This document shows positions 7,657-15,349 of a stretch of DNA of 20,649 nucleotides, one piece after another. This DNA is from an uncultured Lachnospiraceae bacterium. GTDB lineage: Bacteria > Bacillota > Clostridia > Lachnospirales > Lachnospiraceae. The DNA is taken from the NCBI GenBank assembly GCA_946413945.1, contig CAMKMR010000005.1:1-20649 (forward strand), read 5' to 3'. Under the pieces are notes generated by a model. It was given only the letters and a program-made list of their open reading frames with translations. It did no database searches and was not told the DNA's origin. The first letter of the stretch is position 1. Each line of letters begins with the position of its first letter. Made by a program: the position numbers and the translations under genes.

Positions 7657-9729
7657 TTATTTATCCAGAGGAAGGTTTAATTCCTCAGTTCCAGGAAGCA
7701 CAAATCTTCCATCACGAATTATGTCAACTTCATTCCCATCTAAGGAAACAGTATAAATTCTTCCAATCTCATCAAATGGTATAGTTATATCTGTATGGCA
7801 GTTAAAATATGCCTTACTGATATCAGTATTTCTAAGCAGTGAAAAATCATTTTCCCTAGAAATGATCTCTTTACCATCCGGATTATAAACCTTCTTATCC
7901 TCCGCATGGCTGTAGCAGGTATCACCTAAAGCAAAGTGAGGTCCTGTCTTTTCAATGATAAGAATAGGAAGGCATCCCATAATATCAAAATCCTTACCCA
8001 TTCTGTATGCTCTTGTGTTAGTTCCAATAGCAAATTCTCCAACAGGAAGAGTCTCATGATTAAAAAGGATATTTTCCTTTATGTACTTCTTTCCTGCTTC
8101 AGGATCGCTGTAATTGCCACAGCTGTAATCCCTTACCATACCGTCCTTAAGTTCCACCATAAGATCTTTAAAGAGGTAACCGTTAAGATAAACTCCGGAT
8201 ACATGAAGTCTACCGTTAAGCCCCTTCAATACAGGTGATGTAAAGATCTCGCCCACAGGAATATTTACATCTGCAACACAGTTTTCAAACTGAGTCTCTT
8301 TAGCCGGATCTCCCAGCTTTCTCATTGGCACCGTGATCTCAGTCTTATTGTCGCCTCTTCCCTTAACAACAACCTTATCAGCCACATCCAGCACATCGAT
8401 AATAGCCTGATGGATCTTTGTGTAAGTTTCATTTGAAAGAGTATTAACCTTAACTGTCTCGCTAAATATCTCTTCAAAATTATCACCAATTCCTGGCAGC
8501 GGATACGCGATGATAGTAAAGCTGTATTTATCTCCAGGGACATAAGTGTTGGCGATCTGACCGCTCTTTGAACTAAGCTCTGTGAAGATTTTTTCCTGCT
8601 CATCACTAAGTCTTATTATGCTGTCTTTTGCTTCAGGTAAAAATGTCTCTTCCCCGAATGTTTCTATTACCGCTGGTCCTGCGTAGCCATATGCTGCTTC
8701 CTTATATTTTTCATAAGCACTCTTTATAGCATTAAGTTTTCTATCCATAAATCGTCTGTCTAAGAAAAGAGCCTCGTCCATTCTATGATCATACTCGAAC
8801 TGCTTTGATGCAGGAGTTGTCTCATACCCCTGTTTGATAACGCCCTTTCTTGTAACACGGCTTATAGCATATCTGTTAAGGATTGCGGAAAGGCCCATTT
8901 CCTTAAACTGCTCTACAGCCTTCTTTACCATTCTCTCCTGACCGATATGATATCTTATGTTAACTGTTTTCTTTTCATCAAATGGAACTCTCATAGTTTC
9001 AAAACCACGTCTAAAACCACCGGTAAAAGTACGGGCCATATCTTCTATTTCCTGCTCCGACAGTTTATTTAAAAACTCTGCAGTCTTTATCTCATTGTCT
9101 GTTATATATTCGCCATACATATAAAGATATCTAAGATCTGTATGGTCTTTTTCCATGATGATCTTATAAGCCAATTCCTCTGGATCAGGAACAAAGATCC
9201 TTCTTGTTCTTTCTTCCATAAGTGCTTCTACGTAGTCATAAGCAAAATAAAAGATAGAATCTTCAAGGCTTGAAATATTAGCTAATTCTTTTTCTTTTAA
9301 CTGTCCATAGATTTCAAGGAAAAGTTCAAGATAAATAACTATAGCAAAAAGATCGTCATCAAAGATATACTGAGGCAGGCCATATATCTCAGCCGCAAGG
9401 AATGACAAACACTTTCCATACGCCTTTAATTCTTTTTCAGCATAGTCTGGATTGGCGTAACAAACACTATAGTCCTCTGATATATCCTTATAAAGATTCT
9501 TATTTATCTCCTTAAACTCTTCTAAAGAGATCTGGTCCATTCCCTCTTTAATTTTCTTATAAACAAAAAGACAGGATCTGATATACTCCGCCATTTTCGC
9601 AAAATAGCATGAAAAATTGTAACGGCTGGTATCCATTTCCTGTTTTAATGTTTCTAAATTTATTTCATTTATTCTTTCTTCGCAAAGCAAAAATCTCTCC
9701 TTAAGAGAATAAGCTTCCTCATTTATCAT
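7657..9729 (-). CDS. M29-like metallopeptidase with a long extra N-terminal half
   Basis: A 690-residue cytoplasmic protein. The C-terminal half (about 350-690) resembles M29 aminopeptidases (AmpS/AmpT/PepS). GEIFTSP (E494), GEFAIGTNT (E565), TGPHFALGD (H598) and CHTDI (H645, D647) correspond in order and rough spacing to the two-metal ligand set Glu, Glu, His, His-x-Asp. That assignment is from remembered family motifs, not an alignment. The first 330-350 residues have no counterpart in standard M29 enzymes (about 370-415 residues). They look mostly helical, with many acidic and aromatic residues and no signal peptide or membrane segment. An AAAGGAA site lies about 12 nt before the start. 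It heads a group with deoB and pdp. The peptide substrate is unknown, and a role in amino-acid recovery is only inference. Confidence 0.78.
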   Translation of the reverse strand: MINEEAYSLKERFLLCEERINEINLETLKQEMDTSRYNFSCYFAKMAEYIRSCLFVYKKIKEGMDQISLEEFKEINKNLYKDISEDYSVCYANPDYAEKELKAYGKCLSFLAAEIYGLPQYIFDDDLFAIVIYLELFLEIYGQLKEKELANISSLEDSIFYFAYDYVEALMEERTRRIFVPDPEELAYKIIMEKDHTDLRYLYMYGEYITDNEIKTAEFLNKLSEQEIEDMARTFTGGFRRGFETMRVPFDEKKTVNIRYHIGQERMVKKAVEQFKEMGLSAILNRYAISRVTRKGVIKQGYETTPASKQFEYDHRMDEALFLDRRFMDRKLNAIKSAYEKYKEAAYGYAGPAVIETFGEETFLPEAKDSIIRLSDEQEKIFTELSSKSGQIANTYVPGDKYSFTIIAYPLPGIGDNFEEIFSETVKVNTLSNETYTKIHQAIIDVLDVADKVVVKGRGDNKTEITVPMRKLGDPAKETQFENCVADVNIPVGEIFTSPVLKGLNGRLHVSGVYLNGYLFKDLMVELKDGMVRDYSCGNYSDPEAGKKYIKENILFNHETLPVGEFAIGTNTRAYRMGKDFDIMGCLPILIIEKTGPHFALGDTCYSHAEDKKVYNPDGKEIISRENDFSLLRNTDISKAYFNCHTDITIPFDEIGRIYTVSLDGNEVDIIRDGRFVLPGTEELNLPLDK

Positions 9730-9783
9730 ACTTTACTATATTCCTTTCTTTACCTGATTTTTAGCTTTTTGATCAGTTTATAT

Positions 9784-9822
9784 CATAAACTGGGACTAAT
9801 TTGTCCCAGTTTATGTTTTTTT
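9784..9822 (+). terminator. Strong hairpin with its T tract on the plus strand
   Basis: A perfect 13-bp stem (9784-9796 with 9803-9815, core ACTGGGAC/GTCCCAGT) and a 6-nt loop, followed on the plus strand by seven T (9816-9822). On the minus strand an A run precedes the hairpin and no T run follows it. It lies between the end of the pyr operon and the M29-like gene, both on the minus strand. It may act as a terminator of antisense transcription, or as a less efficient terminator for the pyr operon. Confidence 0.6.
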
Positions 9823-9849
9823 ATAACAGCCAATATATTCAGCTTACAT

Positions 9850-10185
9850 TTATATCTGCGAAAATACATAAAAAAGAAGTACCAGTCCCATATCTACTAA
9901 GCTTATAGTCACTGCAGTATACTTTGAATTAGTTCCGCCTTCCACAGATTTAAGTGCAAGAAGCCCAAATACAAGTCCTGTAATACTCATTATAAGGGCG
10001 GCCAGGAGGATGATCCCTGCATCCTCCCCTGCCTGTCCTTTTTTTATTATACTCATTATAACAGAAACAACTATCGCTATCGCTGATAATACGCCTAGCA
10101 CCAGTGAGATTATCGCATCTTTGGCCATTATATCATCCGCAAATCTATATTTTATTCTTTTCTTTTTCTTTTTAAACAACGACAT
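9850..10185 (-). CDS. Small integral membrane protein with three helices, last gene of the pyr operon
   Basis: A 111-residue protein. It begins with a basic stretch (LFKKKKKRIKYRF), so the N-terminus should be cytoplasmic. Three predicted membrane helices follow at about 23-47, 57-78 and 89-109, with a short GQAGED loop and a LKSVEGGTNSK loop between them. The start ATG 10185 comes one base after the pyrD stop (TAATATG) without a strong ribosome site, so translation is probably coupled. A start at 10212 would overlap pyrD. The pattern resembles the uncharacterised Firmicutes family DUF6142, from memory and with low certainty. The function is unknown. Its place after pyrD may mean co-transcription only; a link to pyrimidine or orotate transport is speculation, and three helices are few for a transporter. 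Confidence 0.75.
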   Translation of the reverse strand: MSLFKKKKKRIKYRFADDIMAKDAIISLVLGVLSAIAIVVSVIMSIIKKGQAGEDAGIILLAALIMSITGLVFGLLALKSVEGGTNSKYTAVTISLVDMGLVLLFYVFSQI

Positions 10186-10186
10186 A

Positions 10187-11086
10187 TTAAAGGCACTTTC
10201 TAATTTCATCAAGGCTTTCGATACTATTTTTCTTCATGAACTCAGCAATTCCATCAACTACCTTTTCTGTTACTGATGGATCATGGAAATTGGCTGTACC
10301 TACGGCAACAGCTGTAGCTCCAGCCATAATGAATTCAATAGCATCCTCAGCTGATGCGATGCCTCCCATACCTATTATCGGAACATCAACTGCATGAGCC
10401 ACCTGATAAACCATTCTGACTGCGACCGGCTTTATAGCTGGTCCTGAAACACCGCCTGTCTTATTAGCTACTGCGAAGCATCTTCTGTTGATATCTATCT
10501 TCATTCCCGTAAGAGTATTGATAAGAGAAAGTGCATCCGCGCCTCCTGATACCGCAGCTCTTGCCATTTCTGTAATATCAGTAACATTTGGACTAAGCTT
10601 CATTATGATAGGCTGCTTTGCCTTCGCCTTTACTTCCTTTGTTATATTTTCAAGAGCATGTGGATCTACGCCAAATGCAATGCCCCCTTCTTTAACATTA
10701 GGGCAGGATACATTTATCTCCAGAAGATCTACATTTTCATCTGAAAGCCTTTCAACTACATCTACATAGTCCTTAACTGAATGACCACAGACATTTACTA
10801 TGACCTTTGTGTCCTTATCCTTAAGGAAGTTAAGATCTGTCTTTATAAATTCTTCAATTCCCGGATTCTGAAGTCCTACAGCATTCATCATTCCGCCGTA
10901 AGTCTCAGCTATTCTTGGAGTCGGGTTTCCTTCCCATGGGATATTTGCAACTCCCTTTGTTGTTACTGCTCCAAGCTTTGAAAGATCTACAAAATCCGCA
11001 AATTCTCTTCCTGAACCAAATGTTCCTGAGGCAACTGTTACAGGGTTTTTCATTACAACCCCACAGATATTTACCGATGTATCCAT
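10187..11086 (-). CDS. pyrD: Dihydroorotate dehydrogenase, class 1B catalytic subunit
   Basis: A 299-residue FMN enzyme (PyrDB) that oxidises dihydroorotate to orotate, the fourth step of UMP synthesis. In the cytoplasm it works as a complex with PyrK. The barrel begins with KNPVTVASGTFG. TTKGV, NPTPRIAETYGGMMNAVGLQNPG and EINVSCPNV follow, the last carrying the catalytic base C128, a Cys that marks class 1 enzymes. MKLSPNVT, LINTLTGMKID, GGVSGPAIKPVAVRMV and PIIGMGGIASAEDAIEFIMAGATAVAVGTA complete the FMN and phosphate sites. Length is typical for 1B. The start lies one base after the pyrK stop (TAATATG), as expected for subunits made together. The NAD-linked 1B type suits an anaerobe, since it does not need a quinone. 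Confidence 0.97.
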   Translation of the reverse strand: MDTSVNICGVVMKNPVTVASGTFGSGREFADFVDLSKLGAVTTKGVANIPWEGNPTPRIAETYGGMMNAVGLQNPGIEEFIKTDLNFLKDKDTKVIVNVCGHSVKDYVDVVERLSDENVDLLEINVSCPNVKEGGIAFGVDPHALENITKEVKAKAKQPIIMKLSPNVTDITEMARAAVSGGADALSLINTLTGMKIDINRRCFAVANKTGGVSGPAIKPVAVRMVYQVAHAVDVPIIGMGGIASAEDAIEFIMAGATAVAVGTANFHDPSVTEKVVDGIAEFMKKNSIESLDEIRKCL

Positions 11087-11087
11087 A

Positions 11088-11870
11088 TTACAGTTCTACC
11101 TCCTCTGCATAAAATACTGGTCCATCTTTACATACTCTTCTTGTATTGGTATGGAAATGCTCGTCAGTTTCAGCTGTCTTGCATACACAGGCAAGGCAGG
11201 CACCTATACCACACGCCATCTTCTCCTCAAGAGAAATCTGAGCTGGAACATCTTCTAAAAATGCAAACTTCTTTACTCCCTTAAGCATTGGTGTTGGTCC
11301 ACAGGCAAATATCATATCACCCTTGATATTTTCTTCTTTAACGAGATCGATGACATTTCCCTTGAATCCTACCGTTCCTAAGTCTGTTGCTATATGAACC
11401 GTAGCATATTTCTTAAAATCATCCACAAGGAAAGTCTTATCACGAAAGCCTAGGATAACATTGATATTCCCCTTGGCGACTCCCTTTTCTGATAAGGTTT
11501 TTGCAAGATAAAGCATTGGAGGGATGCCGATCCCACCTCCCATAAGGATTGGTTCCTCAGCATTTATCTCGTAGCCATTTCCAAGCGGGCCCATAACATC
11601 AATCATATCCCCAGACTTTAATTCTGAGAACTCCTTTGTTCCGCCACCTGCAACTCTATAAACCATTCTGATAGTACCCTTCTGCTTATTAACATCACAG
11701 ATACTGATAGGACGAGGAAGTAACTTAGATGGGTCAGCTGTATATAAAGCCAGGAACTGACCAGGCACAGCTTCATCTGCCATTTCCTTATTTTTTATTG
11801 TCATGCTGAATATATCATCAGCAAGTTTAGTCTGATTTACTATCTCAGATTTAACCTTCTTCTTAGCCAT
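11088..11870 (-). CDS. pyrK: Dihydroorotate dehydrogenase electron-transfer subunit
   Basis: A 260-residue iron-sulfur flavoprotein. It takes electrons from PyrD FMN and passes them through a [2Fe-2S] cluster and FAD to NAD+. The first domain is a ferredoxin-reductase-type barrel with the FAD motif RPISICD (53-59). The nucleotide-binding part has PLGNGY, GGGIGIPPMLYLA (111-123) and FACGPTPML (188-196). The C-terminal cluster motif has C220, C225, C228 and C247 (C-x4-C-x2-C-x18-C), the PyrK pattern. C230 is an extra Cys. The start at 11870 has AAGAGG about 8 nt upstream. The gene follows a 24-bp repeat array that separates it from pyrF. Confidence 0.97.
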   Translation of the reverse strand: MAKKKVKSEIVNQTKLADDIFSMTIKNKEMADEAVPGQFLALYTADPSKLLPRPISICDVNKQKGTIRMVYRVAGGGTKEFSELKSGDMIDVMGPLGNGYEINAEEPILMGGGIGIPPMLYLAKTLSEKGVAKGNINVILGFRDKTFLVDDFKKYATVHIATDLGTVGFKGNVIDLVKEENIKGDMIFACGPTPMLKGVKKFAFLEDVPAQISLEEKMACGIGACLACVCKTAETDEHFHTNTRRVCKDGPVFYAEEVEL

Positions 11871-11913
11871 TTATTAACCTCTTAATCTTTATCTTATATC
11901 ATGAGTTCTATTT

Positions 11914-12033
11914 CGTAAGCCCAGTCATATTATATTTCCCAGTCCCAGTCACATTATATTTCCCAGTCCCAGTCACATTATATTTCCCAGTCCCAGTCAC
12001 ACTATATTTCCCCGGCTCAGTTATATTATAATC
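11914..12033 (-). repeat. Tandem array of five 24-bp units between pyrF and pyrK
   Basis: Three near-identical units at 11938-11961, 11962-11985 and 11986-12009 read, on the plus strand, CCCAGTCCCAGT and then CACATTATATTT; the third has one base change. A diverged unit flanks them on each side (11914-11937 and 12010-12033), keeping the 24-bp phase. CGTAAGC recurs at 11914 and 12034, exactly 120 bp apart. Each main unit also holds an internal CCCAGT doublet. The repeat lies in the 190-nt spacer inside the operon. In the minus-strand transcript it gives repeated GACUGGGACUGGG separated by A/U-rich segments. No spacers or cas genes are present. Confidence 0.92.
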
Positions 12034-12060
12034 CGTAAGCTCTTTTCACATCTTCAGCAA

Positions 12061-12984
12061 TTATTTTCTTCTGGCTGAATTGATATCCTCTATCATATCG
12101 ATAATTGCCTGGCGTGAAGCTTCTGCATAGCCCTCTGCTCCGAACTTTTCATACTTTTCATTCTTGTATGCAGCAATGATTCCACGGGATGAATTTACGA
12201 TGGCTCCAAGTCCATCCGCATTAAAGAAACATTTAAGGTCTTCAGCTTTTCCACCCTGAGCACCATAACCAGGAACAAGGATATATGATTTAGGCATAAT
12301 ATCTCTAAGAATCTTACCCATCTCTGGATATGTTGCACCAACTACAGCACCTACATTACTGTAAGCACCATCCATTGATGTTTCACCCCATTCTCTTACC
12401 TTTTCACCAACTATCTCATAAAGCGGCTTTCCATCGATCTCTCTATCCTGGAATTCACCAGATGAAGGATTTGATGTCTTAACTAATACAAAAATCCCCT
12501 TATTGCACTTGTTACATACATCTATAAATGGATTAACACCGTCAGAACCAAGATATGGATTTACAGTTACGATATCCTCATCAAATGGAGCATAAGTCTT
12601 TGAACCGATATCTATTGTTCCGATATGTCCTGTTGCATAAGCTCCTGATGTAGATCCGATATCACCACGCTTGATATCGCCAATGATAACAAGGCCTTTA
12701 GACTTTGCATAATCGCAGGTTTCTTTATATGCAGCTACGCCGCTTACACCAAACTGCTCATACATAGCTATCTGAGGCTTAACAGCAGGGATAAGATCAT
12801 AGCTTGCATCGATTATACCTTTGTTATATTCAACTATAGCCTGGCACGCTGCTTCAAGTGTTTCACCCTTTTCCTTTATTGCAGCATCAAGAAGCTGCTT
12901 AGGAAGAAATGACATCTGTGGGTCAAGTCCAACTACTATAGGTGCATCTTTTTCTTCAATTTTCTTAATAAGTTTGCTTATCAT
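12061..12984 (-). CDS. pyrF: Orotidine 5'-phosphate decarboxylase, type 2
   Basis: A 307-residue enzyme that removes CO2 from OMP to give UMP, the last step of the pathway. GLDPQMSFLP (19-28) is the substrate-entry strand. The catalytic Asp-Lys-Asp set lies in IGDIKRGDIGSTS (D103, K105, D108), with the longer spacing and following STSGAYATGHIG that mark the roughly 300-residue type 2 family. VNPYLGSDGVNPF, VLVKTSNPSSGEFQD, VPGYGAQGG and NSSRGI complete the active site. AAGGAG lies 8 nt before ATG 12984. It follows pyrC by a 101-nt spacer and precedes the repeat array. The C-terminus INSARRK ends at a plain TAA. Confidence 0.97.
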   Translation of the reverse strand: MISKLIKKIEEKDAPIVVGLDPQMSFLPKQLLDAAIKEKGETLEAACQAIVEYNKGIIDASYDLIPAVKPQIAMYEQFGVSGVAAYKETCDYAKSKGLVIIGDIKRGDIGSTSGAYATGHIGTIDIGSKTYAPFDEDIVTVNPYLGSDGVNPFIDVCNKCNKGIFVLVKTSNPSSGEFQDREIDGKPLYEIVGEKVREWGETSMDGAYSNVGAVVGATYPEMGKILRDIMPKSYILVPGYGAQGGKAEDLKCFFNADGLGAIVNSSRGIIAAYKNEKYEKFGAEGYAEASRQAIIDMIEDINSARRK

Positions 12985-13085
12985 CTGCTATTCTCCTTAA
13001 AGTATGATATTGTATGATATAAATCCTCATCCTGATATATTTTTTCGCTAACTAAATAATATCAGCTCTGCCCAGAATAAGGATC

Positions 13086-14375
13086 CTAACCTCTATAAAC
13101 TACATCGCCTCTACAGATTGTTGTTACAACCTTACCTGTAAGCTCATATCCGTCAAATGGAGTGTTCTTCCCCTTTGACTTAAATTTATTCTTATCAACT
13201 GTCCATTTCTTTTCGGGATCAAAGATAACTATATCCGCCACAGCTCCTGGTCTTAATATACCTCTTTCTTTTTCAAGGCCTAAAACCTTTGCCGGGTTAT
13301 AACTCATAAGTCTTACCATCTGATCAACTGACATTCCAGCCTTTTTAACCAGATAAGTATAGCTAAGAGCTGCCGATGTCTCAAGTCCTACGATACCGAA
13401 TGGCGAATCAAATCCATTGCTCTTTTCTTCTTCTGAATGAGGCGCATGGTCGGTAGATATGCAATCCATAACTCCTTCCTTAAGCCCCTCTACCAGAGCT
13501 TCAACATCTTCTTTTGAACGAAGAGGCGGATTCATCTTAAAATTACCATCATGAGATGTTATATCTTCATCTGAAAGTACAAAATGGTGAGGACATACCT
13601 CAGCAGTCACATCATATCCCATAGACTTTGCCATCTTCATTAGTTCTACTGTTCCTTTTGTTGAACAGTGGCAAAGATGAAGCTTAGCACCTTCTGTATG
13701 TGCCATGAAAATGTCTCTTGCCGCGATAACATCTTCAACATCATTCTTTATTCCCTTTACTCCAAACTTTTCTGAAGCAGGGCCGTAATTAATAACTCCT
13801 GACTGAACTAAAGATTTTTCCTCGCAATGACTCATTACCAATGCCCCTGCAGCAGCTATTTCCTTTAATGCTTTTTCAAAAAGCACCGTGTCCATAACAC
13901 TCTTTCCATCCTCAGAAAAAGCTATGGCACCTGCATTTTTCATTGCAGCCACATCTACTAATTCTTTATTATCTTCGCCTATAGTTATTGATGAAAGCTG
14001 CTCAAGCCTTATAGGAAGACATTTTGCTCTTTCAAGTATATCATTTAAAGTTTCAACCGAATCAACTACAGGTTTAGTATTAGGCATACAGCAAACTGTT
14101 GTTACCCCACCTGCAGCAGCGGCCTCAGCACCGCTTACTATATCTTCTTTATAAGTGAGTCCCGGATCTCTAAAATGAACGTGAAGATCGATAAAGCCAG
14201 GGAATACATACTTCCCCTCTGCATCTATCTCTATTGAATCCTCTGAGATTTCAACCGGTTCATCGAATCCCAGAACGACTTTGTAGATTTCCCCATCTAT
14301 AGCATAAAGATTTCCCTTTTCATGAATGCCTGTAGCCGGGTCAACAATAATACCGTTTTTAATGATTATTTCCAT
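13086..14375 (-). CDS. pyrC: Dihydroorotase, class I
   Basis: A 429-residue zinc enzyme that cyclises carbamoyl-aspartate to dihydroorotate, the third step of UMP synthesis. Ligands fit class I: H65 and H67 in DLHVHFRDPG, D156 in FSEDGK, H183 in MSHCEE, H236 in HLCHCST, and D309 in STDHAPH. There is no carboxylated Lys bridge, as expected for this class. MNPPLRSKEDVEAL is also typical. The start ATG 14375 has AGAGG 6 nt upstream; an in-frame start at 14396 lacks a site and was rejected. It is the first gene of the pyr unit. pyrB, the carbamoyl-phosphate synthase genes and pyrE are not in this window and must be elsewhere. Confidence 0.97.
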   Translation of the reverse strand: MEIIIKNGIIVDPATGIHEKGNLYAIDGEIYKVVLGFDEPVEISEDSIEIDAEGKYVFPGFIDLHVHFRDPGLTYKEDIVSGAEAAAAGGVTTVCCMPNTKPVVDSVETLNDILERAKCLPIRLEQLSSITIGEDNKELVDVAAMKNAGAIAFSEDGKSVMDTVLFEKALKEIAAAGALVMSHCEEKSLVQSGVINYGPASEKFGVKGIKNDVEDVIAARDIFMAHTEGAKLHLCHCSTKGTVELMKMAKSMGYDVTAEVCPHHFVLSDEDITSHDGNFKMNPPLRSKEDVEALVEGLKEGVMDCISTDHAPHSEEEKSNGFDSPFGIVGLETSAALSYTYLVKKAGMSVDQMVRLMSYNPAKVLGLEKERGILRPGAVADIVIFDPEKKWTVDKNKFKSKGKNTPFDGYELTGKVVTTICRGDVVYRG

Positions 14376-14427
14376 TTGTACCTCTTTTCTTTGCAAGGGT
14401 TGATAGTCACTAAAATCCTAATAGATT

Positions 14428-14456
14428 ATTTTATCAGATAGCCTATCCTTATGCAA
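14428..14456 (-). promoter_or_regulatory. pyrC: Extended -10 promoter of the pyr operon
   Basis: -10 TAAAAT (14428-14433) preceded by TGA, a 17-bp spacer and a weak -35 TTGCAT (14451-14456). The leader to ATG 14375 is about 45 nt, too short for a PyrR anti-terminator/terminator pair. The -35 overlaps a small inverted repeat (14445-14460, ATCCTT/AAGGAT). Confidence 0.55.
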
Positions 14457-14464
14457 GGATGCTG

Positions 14465-15274
14465 TCATGTATCATCAGTTGTATCGTCAGTTTCCTCCTC
14501 ACTCACCAGCTCTATGCACCGCATTTCATCTAAATATCGTCTTAGATAACGGCTGGCGCTGACACTTACCATGATAGTCCCAAGGCCATCTCTAAAACTT
14601 ATCGTACTTTTACTGATGTGATCGATAAAAGTAACATTTACAATGTCATACCTGCCCACTTTGATAAATCTTTCATGATCCAGGCAGCCTATCACCCCTG
14701 TGGCCATCCTGCTGTCTACCATTAACTCTTCATTTTTCAGGTGAAATACGCTGCTATGAGAATGATTTTCGATCCAGTAAAGTTCTGATTCTTTTACTGT
14801 TTTTAGATAACCCTTCCCCTGAATAAATATCAGCCTGCTTAAATTGCAGTCACAAATCCCTCCCCAGTAAAATGTATCTTTCTTTATCCTTACAGCCAGA
14901 TCCACTGCCTCCTGGATCAGCTTTGCATGAATATTATTATCCATGGGCTTTTCTATATAAAAAATATTCCCGCTCCCTCTTACCCTTTCATCCATATAAT
15001 AAAGCTTTGAAGTGATTATTATAGGAGTCCTTCTACTTTTATCATGCCCTCTTATATATTGAATAAATCTTAAACCTGACAGTTCATAAGGCCTTATACT
15101 ATCAGGTCTGTCTTCCACCACAAATAAATCCACATTTTTTTCCATACATATTTCAGCTGCAAGATATAGATCTCTTGCATAGATTGTATCTGCACCCCCG
15201 CTACGTCTAAGAATAATAGTTGAATACTTTGCCGCTTCACTTTTTTCTTTCAAGAGAATCAACACTGTAAACAT
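14465..15274 (-). CDS. LytTR-family DNA-binding regulator with a degenerate receiver domain
   Basis: A 269-residue regulator. The C-terminal part (about 140-258) is a LytTR domain: IFIQGKGYLKTV, ELYWIENHSHSSVFHLKNEE, CLDHERFIKVGRYDIVNV and SFRDGLGTIMVS are its strands and binding loops. The N-terminal 125 residues have the alternating strand/helix layout of a receiver, but key residues differ. The first strand VLILLKEK lacks the acidic pair, and VDLFVVEDRP puts Glu (E54) where the phospho-acceptor Asp is expected. S89 and K109 (IEKP) are kept. Aligning D55 as acceptor is possible but less good. The start ATG 15274 was chosen because the upstream TTG start at 15322 lies inside the PBP terminator. 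The PBP gene is directly upstream, so a cell-envelope target is plausible but not shown. Confidence 0.85.
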   Translation of the reverse strand: MFTVLILLKEKSEAAKYSTIILRRSGGADTIYARDLYLAAEICMEKNVDLFVVEDRPDSIRPYELSGLRFIQYIRGHDKSRRTPIIITSKLYYMDERVRGSGNIFYIEKPMDNNIHAKLIQEAVDLAVRIKKDTFYWGGICDCNLSRLIFIQGKGYLKTVKESELYWIENHSHSSVFHLKNEELMVDSRMATGVIGCLDHERFIKVGRYDIVNVTFIDHISKSTISFRDGLGTIMVSVSASRYLRRYLDEMRCIELVSEEETDDTTDDT

Positions 15275-15292
15275 CTTTCTAAACGCCTTACG

Positions 15293-15328
15293 TTTAAAAA
15301 AGGCTTGCAGATTTCTCTGCAAGCCTTT
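15293..15328 (-). terminator. Intrinsic terminator of the class A PBP gene
   Basis: A perfect 13-bp stem (15299-15311 with 15316-15328, core GGCTTGCAGA/TCTGCAAGCC) with a 4-nt loop, ending in TTTTTT on the minus strand. It lies about 21 nt after the PBP stop and ends about 20 nt before the LytTR gene start. Confidence 0.9.
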
Positions 15329-15349
15329 AATAAAATCCTTATTTTGTTT

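Noticed and set aside
11914..12033. CRISPR array
   Set aside because: Units are directly adjacent with no unique spacers, the unit has no CRISPR-type palindrome, and no cas gene is present.
11914..12050. Open frame through the 24-bp array encoding a repeated KYNVTGTG peptide
   Set aside because: The 24-bp length keeps any frame open by itself. The frame has no ATG with a ribosome site, and a stop (TGA) lies just before it, so there is no support for translation.
12024..12075. A -1 frameshift at AAAA near the end of pyrF would add residues ending AEDVKRAYGL
   Set aside because: Only 12 codons are open, which happens by chance more than half the time. There is no classic slippery heptamer or downstream structure, and PyrF is already full length.
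13032..13065. Stem CTGATAT/ATATCAG in the pyrC-pyrF spacer
   Set aside because: Seven AT-rich pairs with a 20-nt loop and no T run. Too weak to call a terminator or processing site.
15275..15322. TTG start of the LytTR gene at 15322
   Set aside because: It lies within the stem-loop of the PBP terminator. The following residues are basic and unlike a receiver start; ATG 15274 begins the first strand.
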